Notes: generated by a model not told the origin, from the sequence alone. 64,000 nucleotides of DNA from Fasciolopsis buskii (GCA_008360955.1 LUCM01004817.1:340790-404789); one strand, 5' to 3'. Counted from the stretch's first letter, positions 10,582-23,542 are shown. Translations and numbers: made by a program.

Positions 10582-13464
10582 GGCTGTGGCGCCTCGTTCA
10601 AATCAAGAGGATAATGATCATTGCGAAGAGAGAAAGGTATCAGAACCACATTTATATCATCGCCAGCATCATTCGCATCATCACGACCATCATAACTAGC
10701 AAAACGGGAACGGTAAAATCCCTACAAATTTATCAATTTATCAAACATTTTAGACAAAGAAGTACTTATCATTTACTATAATTCAAATCTGTCAATTGGC
10801 GAAGGTTATGTGAACTTCAAACTTGCATCTGACGTGTCCCGGAAGGATGAATTCGTTACTAAAGTAACTACATTGGATGAGACTGACAGAACAGTGTTCT
10901 CAGCTGAATGAAAGGTGACTAGATCAGGGTACGCGATCTTTGGTCACGAGGCTCGACTCTGAATCGTTTGTAAACCTATCGCGTTTAGTTAGACTCAGTC
11001 AGTAAAGTAAATCTTCCAAGGATTTTAAAAGTTGTCGACTGATAACAACTGAACTGCGGTTCATTTGTTCCTGGACTTAGCGGTCCGTGTCAACTGAAGA
11101 AAAACAAGAGACAAATCACGACCTCGTTTATCCACAAAATAATGTGCGATGCTTGTTAATTTAATCTGACTGTCGTTTGGTCAAGGCAGCAATTCGCGTG
11201 CCTCAGATTTTCTAGGAGTAGTTCAATAAGTTCCGCGGCGTAGCCGCAACCTAAAAAGGTCATTGTTTCTGGTTCGATAAAGCCCATGGCCACACACAGA
11301 CATACATTCATACACAAAGTTAGTTCAGTTGAATTTTATGTGAATGGCCACCTTTCTCTTCAGGGAACTGAAATCCATTTTTCCTGAATATTAAAATCTG
11401 ATGCGTTCATTCAGACCGGATGCGGTATTATGAAATGTGACGAAGACTGGGACAGGAAATCGACATCTGTACCATTTTACACGTTATTCCGAAATCTCGT
11501 AAACTGTACAGTAATACACAGATCATTGGTGCACTGTACAGTGTGTACGCGCAAATGTGCCCATGCAAGGTGGATCACGTTTCTTGTGAATAAGACCTCA
11601 GTAGCCTATTTGGATGTCGGTCCCAGTTTTGACAAAATTCAGAAATCGCATGGAAGTCACTGTCATGAGACGGAAAAGGAATGGCGACCTTCCGTTTACC
11701 GATTAGTGGTCTTGAACAAGGTTCCTAAACACGACTTCCGTAAGTGAACTTCTAATGTTACATAACTGACATTCCGATGACGGATGACAACTGTCCTGCT
11801 TCTAGTCGGCGGACTGACTTTATCAGACACGATTTTTCAAGGATGGAGGTGTTACTATTGCTGTTTTGACTAACAAATAATCAGAACAAATATGTGAACG
11901 TTTCTTCGTCAGCTGCCCGCACGCTATCAAGGGCGAGTTTGTTAGCTGCCATTCTGTTGTACCATCCGGCTTCGGTTCATGAGATCACGAAGGAAGTAGA
12001 CCAGAGTTCAGTTGGCTTTCGTTCACGGCATGTTGTTCACGTGTTCAGGGCAATCTGTATAGGCCTTCCTCCAGCTACATAGTGAGACCTTTTCAGTGTT
12101 CTTCTCTGCTTGAGGTAAACAGCACACAACAGCAATCGTTGCAACAATCAACCGGAACGTTTAGTTCTGAGTAGTCACCAAGCTTGGAGAGTTGAGCCGA
12201 CTAGAAGACCGGACGTAATTTAATTGAACAGGCATCGGTGTGTTCATTTCAGTTCAGTGACTTCGGCTACTAAACCCTTCCTTGGTCTGCTGTCGTTTTC
12301 CGTTGCTGTCTCGTGAAATTTGTTAGCAAGTGAGTCAGACAAAATACAGGACGAAAAATTATGCTTATGATCAAACACGATGTAACCGAGGCGGGGGTGG
12401 TGAGTGGAAAGACCTCGAACTTGTGATTTGTCAGTACAACATAACATCTAGTGACACCAGTCAACGTTATCAAACGTTCAGGGATCGGATATCGTGGGTC
12501 CAAGTGTGAATATCTGAAGCATCCCTTCAGTCGTTTGTTAATTCATATCATGTAGACCTTAGTCTTACCATAGAATGCTACATAATTTGTCCTGGAAAGT
12601 TCATCTACTTTCGGGAATCCGTGTTGGTCGTAGTTCAGGTTGTTGGTTTTCGTGAGGTTCTGAGTGTTGAGCTCGGCACACCTAGGGATTCAAGGGAACA
12701 CTACCAACTACACACACATACACGCACTAGCTGATAGTGTCACCTTGATTGGGGTTGAACCGTTTGTGATCTAAAACATCAAGCTTAACTATCAGAACTT
12801 CACGAAAAATTTCATCTCTGCGATCGTATAAAATGACTTTAGAACAAGGGAAGGAAATTTCCTTAGTGTGGAACAGTTTTTCTCCACTGAAGTGTAACAT
12901 TCGTGCCTAAAAGACATTTAGCCGAAGTAAGCTCGCAATTGTGTAGCTGCCCTTTGATGAACGATTCAGCCAATCTCGGTAGTTAACGTCATCCGTCAGT
13001 TACATTCAGCTGAAAGTATTTGTTTCTCAAAAGTGGACAACTCAAACTAATCCAGGGACAGAAAACCGATTTTATCTATGATGATCTTCAGCTCTGTTCC
13101 ATCTACAGTTATTGACTCAGCTATTGTTAACTATCTTTCTACACGTGACAGTACAGCCCGTCCTACTCGCACGTTAGATCCACCACTGATGTGGTAGAAT
13201 GTTCAGCCTATTCGTATAAACAGATTATTGAACAACCCTATGCTATGTATTTTCCAGTGTTTCTCCTTTGTTTCTGGCCTGTGACTCACCAGTTCGCATT
13301 GTTCATCACGAGAAAACATTAGAATCCTTCGAATATCTCGCGTACTGCAAACCAGGACCCCTAAGTCAACAAATTTGGAAACCCCCACTTTACTGTATTG
13401 TTCTCTGGTCCACCTTCTACTTATATTTTTCCTTTTCGGAACCGCGCCTCATTTTCCAAATTTT

Positions 13465-13640
13465 GACCGGCGGTGGTCAAACGGATAAAGCGTGGCGTTC
13501 GAACGCGAAGGTCACTGATTCTACGTCCCCCACCGCCGGTCAACTTCCCAACGTGGCATCCCTCTGTTGACCGCAGCTCCCTGCGTGAAAATTATGCACA
13601 CTTTCGTCTCACTAATAAAGGAAGTAGGAAGATAAAAAAC
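13465..13640 (+). mobile_element. tRNA-derived SINE (family A)
   Basis: Full-length copy. GCGGTGGTCAAACGGATAAA head, degenerate box B, paired ends GGCGGTGG and CCACCGCC, body GGTCAACTTCCCAACGTGGC, tail CTAATAAAGGAAGTAGGAAG. Confidence 0.85.
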
Positions 13641-15481
13641 AAATCTGATAATGTCACTGTTTGTCAAGTCGCTTTTGAAAACTTCGATTTTGTCAGATTC
13701 AGTAAAAGCCTGTCGGAAAATGAAATTTTCTCTGTCCGGTTGAGTCTTAAGTTCAGCTTATCGGATTACTCTGAAAATGTCTTCAACCTTTCCTCCTCGT
13801 TTGTCCCACCAAATCCTACCCAGTTAGAAACCACTATCCAAAGTTGGTTCTGCCAAGTGTCCGGTTGTTCACTTTGATGCCGAACGTAAAAAGAACCTTT
13901 CGCGATGTTCTGACCTCATAGTTTGATGTTCAAGGCACCAATGGTTTATCACCAGGTAAGGTGTGCGCAACTGACAGTGTCCTTCTGTGTTTTGTGGTTA
14001 AGTCGTTAGTTGTGGCCTTGGGTCTTTGGAGTAACTTGAACTCAAACCTAGGTGTCCATATTTCAATCTGACCTCTGCTAACTTAACCTTTGACTCTAGA
14101 GGATTGACGTTTGGGATAAGTAGTTTGACCCTCTCATCTGTGTTGTTAGTTTCTATTCGGTCACATGATTAGTTGATGAATTAGTTTCGTAGAAACTTTT
14201 GTAAAGATAGGTCACATTTAACACAGTCTTCATGGTTTCGCAGTTATTTGAAACACATTCCTTTCAGTCGACAATATTCTTGTTTCATTTCATTGTGCGC
14301 ATTGATTGAATGGTTTGAAATGCATCAAACTTTTAAAACCTTCCCAGCGTCTCGTGGCTGCCTGATTAAGAATTCATACCTTATTCATACGGAAATGGTG
14401 TCTTTCTTGATCCCAGTGGATAGATATAAAGGAAGGAGTGGATCACACGTTTTTTTCATAAGTTTGGACTTGCGCAATAGAACCATCACGTTCCTTCCAC
14501 TTGGGCTGAAATAGCATTTGTCGTAGTCCGTAAATTTTACCTTTAGTACGACTTTTGTTATTTCTTACTTCCGGTTATTCTTTCTTGGTTCTGATATACT
14601 TGTTCACCAAGTTTTGAATGACCTATGAACCACTGTGATTCCATGGGCTTCCAGCAATTTTGAAATTGTGTTGTTCCTGGTTTAGGTTTGTGAATTTTGT
14701 TGGATTTTTGTTCTTTGAGTTTGTCGTTCCGATAGCAAATGTTCCACCATCATTCGCGGTGACCTCATTAGTGCATGTGTGTACTCAACTAGTAGTGCTC
14801 CTTTATATTTATAAGTTTCTTATTAGTTTTGGTCTTGGACCTCTTCTACGAGCAGGTGTTCAGAGCCAGACATCTGTTTTACTGCTTGGCCGCCAACTCA
14901 GGCGGAGTGAGATTTGGCTAAAGCGGTTTGATCTTTTCAGCTGTGAGCTCTTCTTTTCATTTCAAGTGGTATTTCTGATGTGTTCTCGTCTGTTAGTTAG
15001 GGTCTTCTGTTTCATTCTGACATTTGATTTGCATTCGCGTTCACTTCCTGCATGGATTTTCTTATGAAGATTCTTCGTTATCCTTTTTTACTAGAACGTC
15101 TTGGAAAGGCGTTCTTTTTGCTCTGTCGCTTTTGCACCTCTGTTATGCTGTACTGAGTTTCTGGTCTCCTAAACGTTGTTCAAATGCGTAACATTTTCGG
15201 GCTTCCAGGTTGACTAATGAGGAAAGTTAACATTTGGTCCGTTTGTGATCGGTCTCGATAAACTGTTTTCTCCAACGGGGAGTTGACAATTCGTCTATCT
15301 CTAGCCTATCCACGAATACACGTTTCGTATCCTCCCCCAGTTCCAAGCAGTTTGATGTCTTTCCAGATATTGGTATTGAGTATTTTTTAGGCCTTTTCAC
15401 TGTACTAACATTTAACGATGACGAAATTGTCGTTCGCTTACTGGATCCAAAGTTTTGGTCAAATCCTTGATAGTCCAATAA
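13641..15481. other. Unassigned T-rich DNA
   Basis: The 135-codon frame at 14660-15067 is hydrophobic because the strand is T-rich. It shows no conserved motif, no signal that it is an exon, and no matching downstream exon. Confidence 0.4.
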
Positions 15482-15914
15482 TTTTATGAAATAATTCACC
15501 ATGTGATATCATCGCCCAACTCACCGTCAGGAAATCATGGAAGCACTGTACAGCTGTTTCATCCTCGTTAGGAATCACCAGCAGCGCATATCCACCGCGC
15601 CCGAACTGGCACGCGAACCCGGGACGGACGATTCTGAGTCGAACGCCTTAGCCATTACGCTACCGGGCAGGCTGTGAACGGTTTGTTGAACTTCACCACA
15701 TGAGCACTTTGCATCTATCCGTCACTGATTTGCACGGTTACTGTCCGTTAGCTCACAGCGATCGTTGACTTCTTGAGTGAAGTCTTTCGCACATGCAGGA
15801 CCAATATGCACTGCTGATGATTCCTAACAAGGATGAAACAGCTGTACAGTGCTTCCATGGTTTCTTTATGGTGAGTTGGGCGATGATATCACATGGTGAA
15901 TTATTTCATGAAAA
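15482..15914. mobile_element. Inverted pair of a second tRNA-derived SINE (family B)
   Basis: The arms 15482-15594 and 15803-15914 are near-identical inverted repeats of about 112 bases, differing at only a handful of positions. Next to the left arm, 15604-15674 on the minus strand is tRNA-like: box A-like TAGCGTAATGGC (15651-15662) and box B-like GGGTTCGCGTGCC (15608-15620). I read the left half as a minus-strand element (tRNA head, then tail) and the right arm as the tail of a second copy on the plus strand whose head is lost. A further copy lies at 33081-33214. A MITE-like foldback element with long terminal inverted repeats is the alternative. Confidence 0.75.
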
Positions 15915-17167
15915 CATTCAATCTCCTACTACTAAAATGTACCAAGTCCAATAATTCCTAACGATTTCCTGATGACTATCCCAGGAAGTCCGGATAAACT
16001 CAAATGGGTGTTCCGTTGATTTATTCCTACACGTGGTCATTTAATTTGTGCCACTCACATCTTGCAAATGGTGTATGTCTCTATTTTGATTTGCTCTTTA
16101 ATTGTACATGGCATATCCTACACCATGTCGGTAAATTACGATACTCGCCCCCTCCCGACTACGGAAAGCTCAGGCAATTTGGCCTAAGCCAAACGGTCAC
16201 TTCCATGTTCATTCGTCTATGTGATTCTCTCTGGTCATTTCCAGCCCGTGTACGTAATTTTCCGTTGCCTTAAATAACACGACAGGAAATTGCACCCCCG
16301 CGGCTGGACAGGCAGTAGTAGCGTTATTTATTACTTCCCGTTAATGCTGTCTGGCCTTGTCTTTACAAGAAATTACAGGATTCAAACTACCGTTGACGAG
16401 GCGCCTTGTTTCCCAGGTGTTTCCGCTCACCCATCCAATCCAGATTCCAATACCTCGTCTCCCGACTGTTTCAAAATTTGATCAAAATTATTCGAACCTA
16501 CGTGAGTCTCTACGCCAAAGACACATGCTGGCGAAACCACGTGCAATGGAGCAATTGGTATCCGATCCCTCAGTAGCATTAAAAAGTGATGTAGAATGAA
16601 GCTGTGTAGTAGCTTCTTAATATTTTCTGTTTGTCTGGAGTAGAAAACATAATCCGAATAAAAAACCATCACTTTCTGTTTGGTTCATTTTTATGTATTT
16701 ATATAACACAAAAGTCTGCCTCATATCACAATCTATCGATTTGGGAATTTTCGCACTTGCGCCATTATTTGATCCGGAGGTGGGAGTAGGGGGATTTATC
16801 GGGAGTTCCGTGTGTTGGATACAGGATATTTTCCTACAGATTTGATCTTTCGCCCACCGAAGGTCAGCAACTACTGTTGTGGTCAAATTTGGCTGCCCCA
16901 CAAACCCACCGTTGATATGTTCTTAGAAGAAAAAGGGAAAATTTTCATCGTTAACTGAATCGGCATGCAGTTCAAGTGATGCGCCAAAATTGAGCTTTTA
17001 GCTACAGGTAGTTATCAATATCGGTCAGTCAGAAGCTACGTGACAAAGCAATGGTACCCAATGGAATTTCGGGCAGTGGTCGATAAGCCCTTTGGCAATT
17101 ATTTACCAGTTAATTCCAATGTACTAGTACTAAAAAGCCTCGTTATCCGCATTGTTTTAACATCCAT
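15915..17167. other. Unassigned DNA
   Basis: Several short overlapping frames (16004-16901) show no domain signature; no supported gene. Confidence 0.45.
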
Positions 17168-17312
17168 AATCAGCCGGTCGAGAACGTAACAGTTGAGCTT
17201 AAAGATCATAGGTTCAGATCTACCACAGATGATCAGTTCAACTATTTGGCCGCAATCCGCTTCTTGAACGCGATGTACTATGCCATATCACCAATAAAGG
17301 GGGATAAAGGAA
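17168..17312 (+). mobile_element. Probable tRNA-derived SINE (family A), very divergent
   Basis: Order of landmarks fits family A: AGCCGGTCGAGAACG head, ATAGGTTCAGATCTACC box B-like segment, GATCAGTTCAAC, TTGGCCGCAATCC, GATGTACT and CCAATAAAGG. Identity is low, so this is a tentative assignment. Confidence 0.5.
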
Positions 17313-17323
17313 TAACATACGAA

Positions 17324-17364
17324 TTACTACTACTGCTACTACTACTACTACTACTACTACTACT
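17324..17364. repeat. (ACT)n microsatellite
   Basis: About 12 ACT units with one GCT variant, directly after the SINE-like tail. Confidence 0.95.
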
Positions 17365-17365
17365 G

Positions 17366-20211
17366 GTAACAATAATAATGGGAGACAGGGTTAATAATTC
17401 TGCAGAATGTTACGTTTAAGTGAGAGTACCTGAAATTTCTCCGAACCCCACCGTTCTGTCACTTGTTGTAGCAGTAAGTGTGAGGTGCTTTTTAACAGAG
17501 AAAACCTTTACCTGGTAGTTCTCAGATAATCTCAACGAAATTTAAACAACTATATATGAATCGATCATTCAGAAGTTGAATGAAACAAGAAAACACTATT
17601 GATGAACGCAGCCAGCAAATACAAAGCCAAATTGGGTAGGTGGGCTTGACACAGTTAGATCTGATGAAAGACCAGTGCTCGTACTTGGACTTCTTGCAAA
17701 GTAGTTTGCACAACCTGTGACTTATGATTTATGACAGTTTACTTCAATTCACATTTGACGGGTCGGGTACTGCATTAACCGTGAATGAAAAAAAACCGAG
17801 CCTAAATTAATGCCACTGCCTGTGTCAGTCGGATGGGTGGTGCGTATGTGAACTCTGCAGAGAGATGAAACAAACCGGTGTGTTATTGCCTCCATCCTCT
17901 TCCCCACCCGCCCCGGATACAGGTGGGGTGTGAATAAGCTATGATGGCAATAAAATTATCAAAATAGATTACAAGGTCACAGAACGCACATTTCAACTCG
18001 TAGGATACAGGACGATTTGATTTATGATATTCGATTTGTGTACACGCTTTGTTTTTGAGTAGGCTGAGTGACCGGCTCAAAACTAGTGAGTAGCGTTCAA
18101 CTTGCCCGATGGGTACCCATATACAGTAGCGACAGCTTTGCACGCAGGTGTGTATGGTTAGACGCATCGTTCACTAAAATGAACCAAATAGTGAGAAACC
18201 ACGAGGGGAACACGGACTTCTTAAATGTCATGTAAAAAATTTCACGTTTAATTTCTCGTATTCGCTCGCTGAATTCGTTTTTGCGCCCGCGCGCGCGCAC
18301 AGACACACACATTGGAGTACATGTACAAAAACTTACCGCTTAATCATTTTACCCGGTTCAGTTCATTCGTCCAGTCACTGAACAAACATTCTTCTGGGGA
18401 TCATTCTCGTCGTGCTTCGTAATGTTTTGGATTGATTTTCCGTCCAGGTGGTCCGACATTGCGGCTTCCTTTCTGGATTCTTTCTCGTTGGCGCTTACAC
18501 AATTTTATAGCACTCTGGACTACCGACGAAATAATTGAACTCATGCATCGATTCGGCCTCTGAAATATATTTCCAACAATCAAGCAACGAAACAGCAGGA
18601 TTCATAGTGGAAGGGATTTATGGCGGCCAAATAGAGCACTAGTTTCAGCTCCAAACTCCAGAACTGGACCCCAGATAGACGATAAAGGGCCCCAAATGAC
18701 AAGCACCAAGTTGAGGGTCCAAAAAAGATGATGGATTAAAACTAATTAATAGGACAAAGCAGGACAAATAACCAGAATGGAGGTTGCGAGGAGAGAGCGG
18801 GGCGATCTGGCATGGATGCTGTCTTGAGAACTATCCATGTAAACGATTGAGTGACTTTCTAGCGTACGTTGCTTGACCGGGTTGATGAACAGGTCTCATG
18901 TACCTATCATTCTGGAGACGTCATCAAGTGCCCAATAAAACCGCCCAAAGCGGCCAGGTTCACGAATGGAGCTTTGGAAGTGTGGATGATGGAGGCTGAG
19001 CGGATCACAGTTTATAATGGAGTAGAATGAGATGCTCCTCTAAGGGCGGCATACGGGGGCATTGTTGTCGAAAGTTTATGGAACTTGAAAGTGGACGAGA
19101 AGGGGGGCCTTTAGCACCCGGGAGGCTCGGCTGGTATTGGCAAAGTACGTCGAAGAAGTAGGCAATATTGAGAAGGCAGTGATGCACCTAAATAAAATCC
19201 TGCAAAACAACAAAGAAGATCACGTTGTTTACTGTCAGTACCTATCTCGGTAGATGTTGTGTGACCTGACGGAGTCGAGTGAATTGATCAGTTTTTCAAG
19301 GCACTTTATTCTCAGACTACAAAAGAACCTTTAACTGTGCCAGATGTCTTGGATTTAACCTCTACTAAGCTATTATTTTTGGCCATTGTTTCTCCATTCT
19401 GTATGCAGAAATCAGTCAATATAGTGACTGACTAATTAACTGGTTAATCTATTGATCAGGTGATTGATTTTCTCAGTCACATGATTGAAATTTTTCGGTT
19501 CCACAGTAGAGTATACAAAAACTAATGTCGTTGGACCCAATTATGAAAAGCTATTTCTAAGCTGAAGTATAGGAACAAAGATCAATTCACCAATTCAGGG
19601 GGGAATTCATGCACTGAATTCAAAGCCTTATTCAGATGTAACGCCATCTTTGTGGTTTATTTTGTTATTTTTTGCAGTATTTCTTATCTTTCACCACAGT
19701 TCACGAGCCTCTAGTCACAGTTAAGGATCAAAAATCGAAAGCAAACCAATTACTCACGGATTTTGAATTGTGGTGGAAAGCTTGTAAACGAAAAAAACAC
19801 TGAAAACAGACGCCCAGTCAAACCGACTGGGCAAAGCCTAGGGCATTCCAGTCTTGGCCATACCAGAGATCACACAATATGGCCGGAATTTCTCATGCCT
19901 TGATTCCTATTATCGCCATTTCTTATGGATATTTTGCTACAAATAACAACCTACCTATGCCGATCAACGGAGCACAATAATAGCCTTACTTCGTGCGACG
20001 GGTTCGAGTGCGCACTCCCGATTCTGTAGTGAAGATTTACTACGAGCACATTTATTTCAATAGGTGCAGTATTCCTGACAGTTCGTCATGGAAGTCATTC
20101 TGTCCTAACAATCATCGAGTGCAAGTGCAGTTATCTCACGAGCCAACCGAAGCTTGATCAAGGGTGATCCAACCTACCGTGTGATCAGAAGGGAACTAGC
20201 AGTCCATAAAA
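17366..20211. other. Unassigned DNA, purine-rich patch at 18.6-19.2 kb
   Basis: 18600-19200 is compositionally distinct (G/A-rich on plus, GC-richer than its flanks) and may be old transposon sequence, but no protein motif was recognised on either strand. An alternating CG/CA stretch lies at 18288-18312. Confidence 0.4.
18288..18312. repeat. Alternating purine-pyrimidine (CG/CA) tract
   Basis: A CGCGCGCG core followed by CACAGACACACAC. Confidence 0.85.
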
Positions 20212-20541
20212 CTATCCTAAGTCATTTCCTTCCAGTTTTCGTTTGAAAGGGAGGAAAGGGTTTGCGCCTACATTTTTGGGAATCCTGAAGGCCGAAGTAG
20301 TGAGTTTACGTACAAGTCCCGTGATGCGGTCCGGCACAACTTCACGCCGGTCTGCGTAGACAAGGAGCCAATGAGAGTCGTAACGACAAGCTATCGTGAA
20401 ATCCAAACATTCCGCGAAGGCGACTGGACGAAGTGAATTCCGCCAATCGGAATATTTCCAACCTTGTATATAAATCCATGAGTTGTAAATACAATTCAAA
20501 CATGTTTCCATTCTATTGTTTTTCTTATTGACATCATTCAC
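20212..20541 (-). CDS. Unassigned 109-codon open frame
   Basis: The minus frame has a varied, protein-like composition in its central part (for example PVAFAECLDFTIACRYDSHW and DRITGLVRKLTTSAFRIPK) and G/C-leaning third positions. I recognise no domain. It lies within 300 bases of a decayed gypsy integrase on the opposite strand, so transposon origin is possible. Chance cannot be excluded. Confidence 0.2.
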   Translation of the reverse strand: MNDVNKKNNRMETCLNCIYNSWIYIQGWKYSDWRNSLRPVAFAECLDFTIACRYDSHWLLVYADRREVVPDRITGLVRKLTTSAFRIPKNVGANPFLPFKRKLEGNDLG

Positions 20542-20787
20542 GTTGCTTGGATCGGGGCCAGTTCAGTGGCTATTGGTAATTCATATCCGTTCGTTACCGC
20601 GACTGACCAAATTCCGTTTACTACTTACACGTCAGAATACTGCAGTCGAACACTACAGCTTTGTCCGAACAATCCGGTTTATTCAGAATCACCGTGATAT
20701 GTATTCATCACTTATAATTGTTACCAGTGTCAACTCTGAATCTGCCAAACCCAGTGGTTTGAGTTTTGCTGTCTGGATGAGGCAACC

Positions 20788-21270
20788 TTGTTTGTTTATT
20801 GGCATCATTTGCAAATCATCAACGCAATTTTGCATCGCATTTACAAATCGCTTCCCAAATTGACCGCTCCATTAAGTTGGACTTTGGACGATCTACATTG
20901 TGTTTACGAAGCGTTAAGTTTTGCAGGGCAATTACGAATAGAAGCCACACTGCGGCTAAGAGCAAAAGGTTACAACCAGAGTAGAATCTATTTTTCGGAA
21001 TCATTGCCGAGTGCAACAAAAGATAGCCGATACGCTATTGTAATTCTTGATTACTTCAGGAGATGGTGTGAACCTATCCCCGGTCAGAAAGTTGATCCTG
21101 TGCCAACTACAGTGGTCGATGAGTGGACTACCATCATGGTGTCCATGACTTTTACACTTGGACCACGGGTGGCTCTATTCGAAAGCGAACTGTTCTTAGA
21201 ATTCCATATGAACCCGGAAATTCGAGGAAACCTTAAAAAACTCTGCATGACGCACGCGACAATTAATTAG
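20788..21270 (+). pseudogene. Ty3/gypsy-type retrotransposon integrase fragment
   Basis: The 160-codon frame contains a segment typical of the integrase core of Ty3/gypsy elements: RYAIVILDYFRRWCEPIPG, then a VVDEW segment, then FESELFLEF about 25 residues on. In intact relatives these correspond to the VDYFTRW..P block, the helix after it, and the FES.LF block after the second catalytic Asp. Here the conserved HSDQG segment carrying that Asp is not recognisable and no first catalytic Asp motif was found. The frame stops at 21270 without the remaining integrase. No RT, RNase H or LTR was found nearby, so this is an isolated, probably dead fragment. Confidence 0.65.
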
Positions 21271-22751
21271 CCGTGCGGACCAATCACACCGTCAAAAGTG
21301 ATTTCCCAATGTTTGTTGAGTGACGCAGCCTGGGCCACTTGGATTGCCTGTTACTACTTCCTTCAATGGCTTATCGGACGTCCATACAAAAGTCCGTGGA
21401 ATTTTTCCCATTAACAACGATTTACGGAGAGAACGATGTTTGGCAACTGGTCGGAATATCCTTTCTGCTACTGGAGAAACGATAGCACGGCTGTTATATG
21501 TGTATTTGTTTTGTAACGAAGAACAAAGAAAAGAAGAATTCCGTTCTTCGATCGATTCTATCTCTAGACCGCTATCGTCTCTTTCCACTAACTCTGATGA
21601 ACAAACCCAAGTACATTAGAAGAAAAATTCATCCGTTGTTCAAAATGGAATAGCTTGTATTAGTCTTTCATGCTGTTGATCGATTCTTCTGGCTAATGCG
21701 GTTCGTCGTTCTTCATTGACACTGTCATGCGTCGTTTTAACGCTCCAATTATCCATGGACGTAATAGACGCGTTGTCACCGCAGGAGTGATAACCTTCGA
21801 CCAAAGTAATAGATAAGTTGAATCAAAATCCATTACGCTTACGGTGCCTCTTTTTGTCTCCACCTTCCGACACTGTTCGAAGTAATTGATAAGTATAAAT
21901 TTTAGCCATATCATTGACAGGATACAATTAAGATCACAAGGTTCATGGACCGGAATATTATCTCCGCAATCAAACGTGCTTCTTGCATCTTAAGCCTTAG
22001 GTGGGAATCTGTGCCAAATACTATTGGTCCTGGTAAGATTAGCATGAATGTGTTCATCAGATCACTATCCATTTAGGGGACCCGAGATCGATGCCGAATC
22101 TAAGCGGACTTGTTAGCCATTCATTGGAACCGATTGAAACCAACCTATGAGGCAAGTATACATCAACCTTGCTGCCAATTCCGTGTATCTGTTGTGGAAC
22201 AATAGACCGAAATGCACGCTATCGCATCCATGCCCCAAACTAGCAATATAGCGAAATCGACACAAATATAAAACAGATCTGTTTGGTTCGCCTGTCAGCA
22301 TGCCTAACGCCACTAACAAAACGAACCCCGAAGATTGGCAGCCTAGAAATCTCTTTCAGAGGAGTATTTGAAAGACTCTAGAATGCTTTGTGAACTGCAT
22401 GCGAACACTGAAACCTGTGGCAGAAAACCATTAATTTATTTTTTTCTATTATCCTGTGACTTCTTACGATGTTCACGCAATGCCTAGACATTTTGACTAG
22501 CTCAAGGAAACCTCTCAACAGTTTAGTATCCATTTCAGAATCGTCGACGATTTATGCTGTCTGATTACTTTGCTTAGTTGCAACTGGTCTGATTGTGAAC
22601 GTATGAAATCATCCATGTGCACTTACTGTGAATAAATAGGGACTAAACCCCAGGATGAATGGTCGTGAATTAAACGCTCTACCCACATGATCATTCAGAT
22701 TAGTACGCGATGGGTTGTCTTACATTACCACTATATGATTTGACGCCATTG

Positions 22752-22786
22752 CATTTGTAACGTTTATCCCTTGAACGTTACAAATG
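22752..22786. repeat. Perfect inverted repeat, 13-bp stem
   Basis: CATTTGTAACGTT at 22752-22764 and its exact reverse complement at 22774-22786, separated by 9 bases. No T-run follows, so it is not a terminator-like structure; function unknown. Confidence 0.8.
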
Positions 22787-23365
22787 GTTGCTCAACTAGT
22801 GACCAACGCTCGCAACGAACGTCTTCCCCTTCGAGAGTCAAGCTACAGCGGCATGAGCTGACTCATGGCATATCTATGCACAATCCACGAAATCAGCAGT
22901 GCAATGCACCAAAAGTCCAGGCGAAACTAGACTCCTTTGTGTTAAGTTAATGTTAAATCAGCGTCGTAAGGCTTAAATAGGTTTACCTGTTTCGATTCGC
23001 CGACTAAGCCCAGTTGAATCCGATTCCACAATCAAATGGGGGTGCATTTCTGATTATGCAACTACTTGTAATTAAGACGCAAGTTCCTGGCACGCTACCA
23101 TATAATAATAATAATAATGATAGTAAAAAAATAATTATCATTATGGCTATGTGATCCCACGTTCGCTGTAGGGGATGGGTGGTGATGCTGGTGGAAGAAG
23201 ACAGTGCACAAGGCCGAATTCATAATTTTCTTCTCATTCTGTGCACCACAACTTCAGACTTCATTGGAGGAACGCTAATTGCCTTCGGATAGTTACTTGT
23301 GTCCAAAAGACCAAGTGTACTTCAAGCATGTACATGCGTGAGTGCGTGCGTGCGTGAATGCGGTT

Positions 23366-23389
23366 ATATATCGCGCGCGCGCACACACA
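23366..23389. repeat. Alternating (GC)n(AC)n tract
   Basis: CGCGCGCGCGCACACACAC follows a GCGTGCGTGCGTG run at about 23341-23353. Confidence 0.9.
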
Positions 23390-23515
23390 CCTCGGTAGAG
23401 AAAAGATGAAAGTGAAAACGGCATCGACATCGATCGCCGAATTGGTTCCTTTCAAATGAGTACCGAAACAATCGCGGATGGGTTCTTTCTCCGTGGCTGT
23501 TCTACATAGCTGTAC

Positions 23516-23542
23516 TTGTGTGTGTGTGTGTGTGTGTGTGTG
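23516..23542. repeat. (GT)n microsatellite
   Basis: About 13 uninterrupted GT units. Confidence 0.97.

Larger units (their letters stand above)
8806..13464. other. Unassigned DNA with microsatellites
   Basis: Contains AT-rich arrays near 9115-9166 and pyrimidine CT tracts near 10362-10375 and 10513-10581. The frames at 10003-10649 are low-complexity or biased by those tracts. No exon with recognisable protein content was found. Confidence 0.5.

Noticed and set aside
10003..10649. Hydrophobic or Arg/Glu-rich frames
   Set aside because: Strand composition and CT tracts; no motif or splice support.
14660..15067. 135-codon hydrophobic frame that could be a membrane protein
   Set aside because: T-rich strand gives Phe/Leu/Val by composition; no topology pattern, homologous motif or adjacent exon.
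19990..20025. GGGTTCGAGTGCGCACTCCC resembling a tRNA T-arm
   Set aside because: No box A or acceptor pairing upstream.
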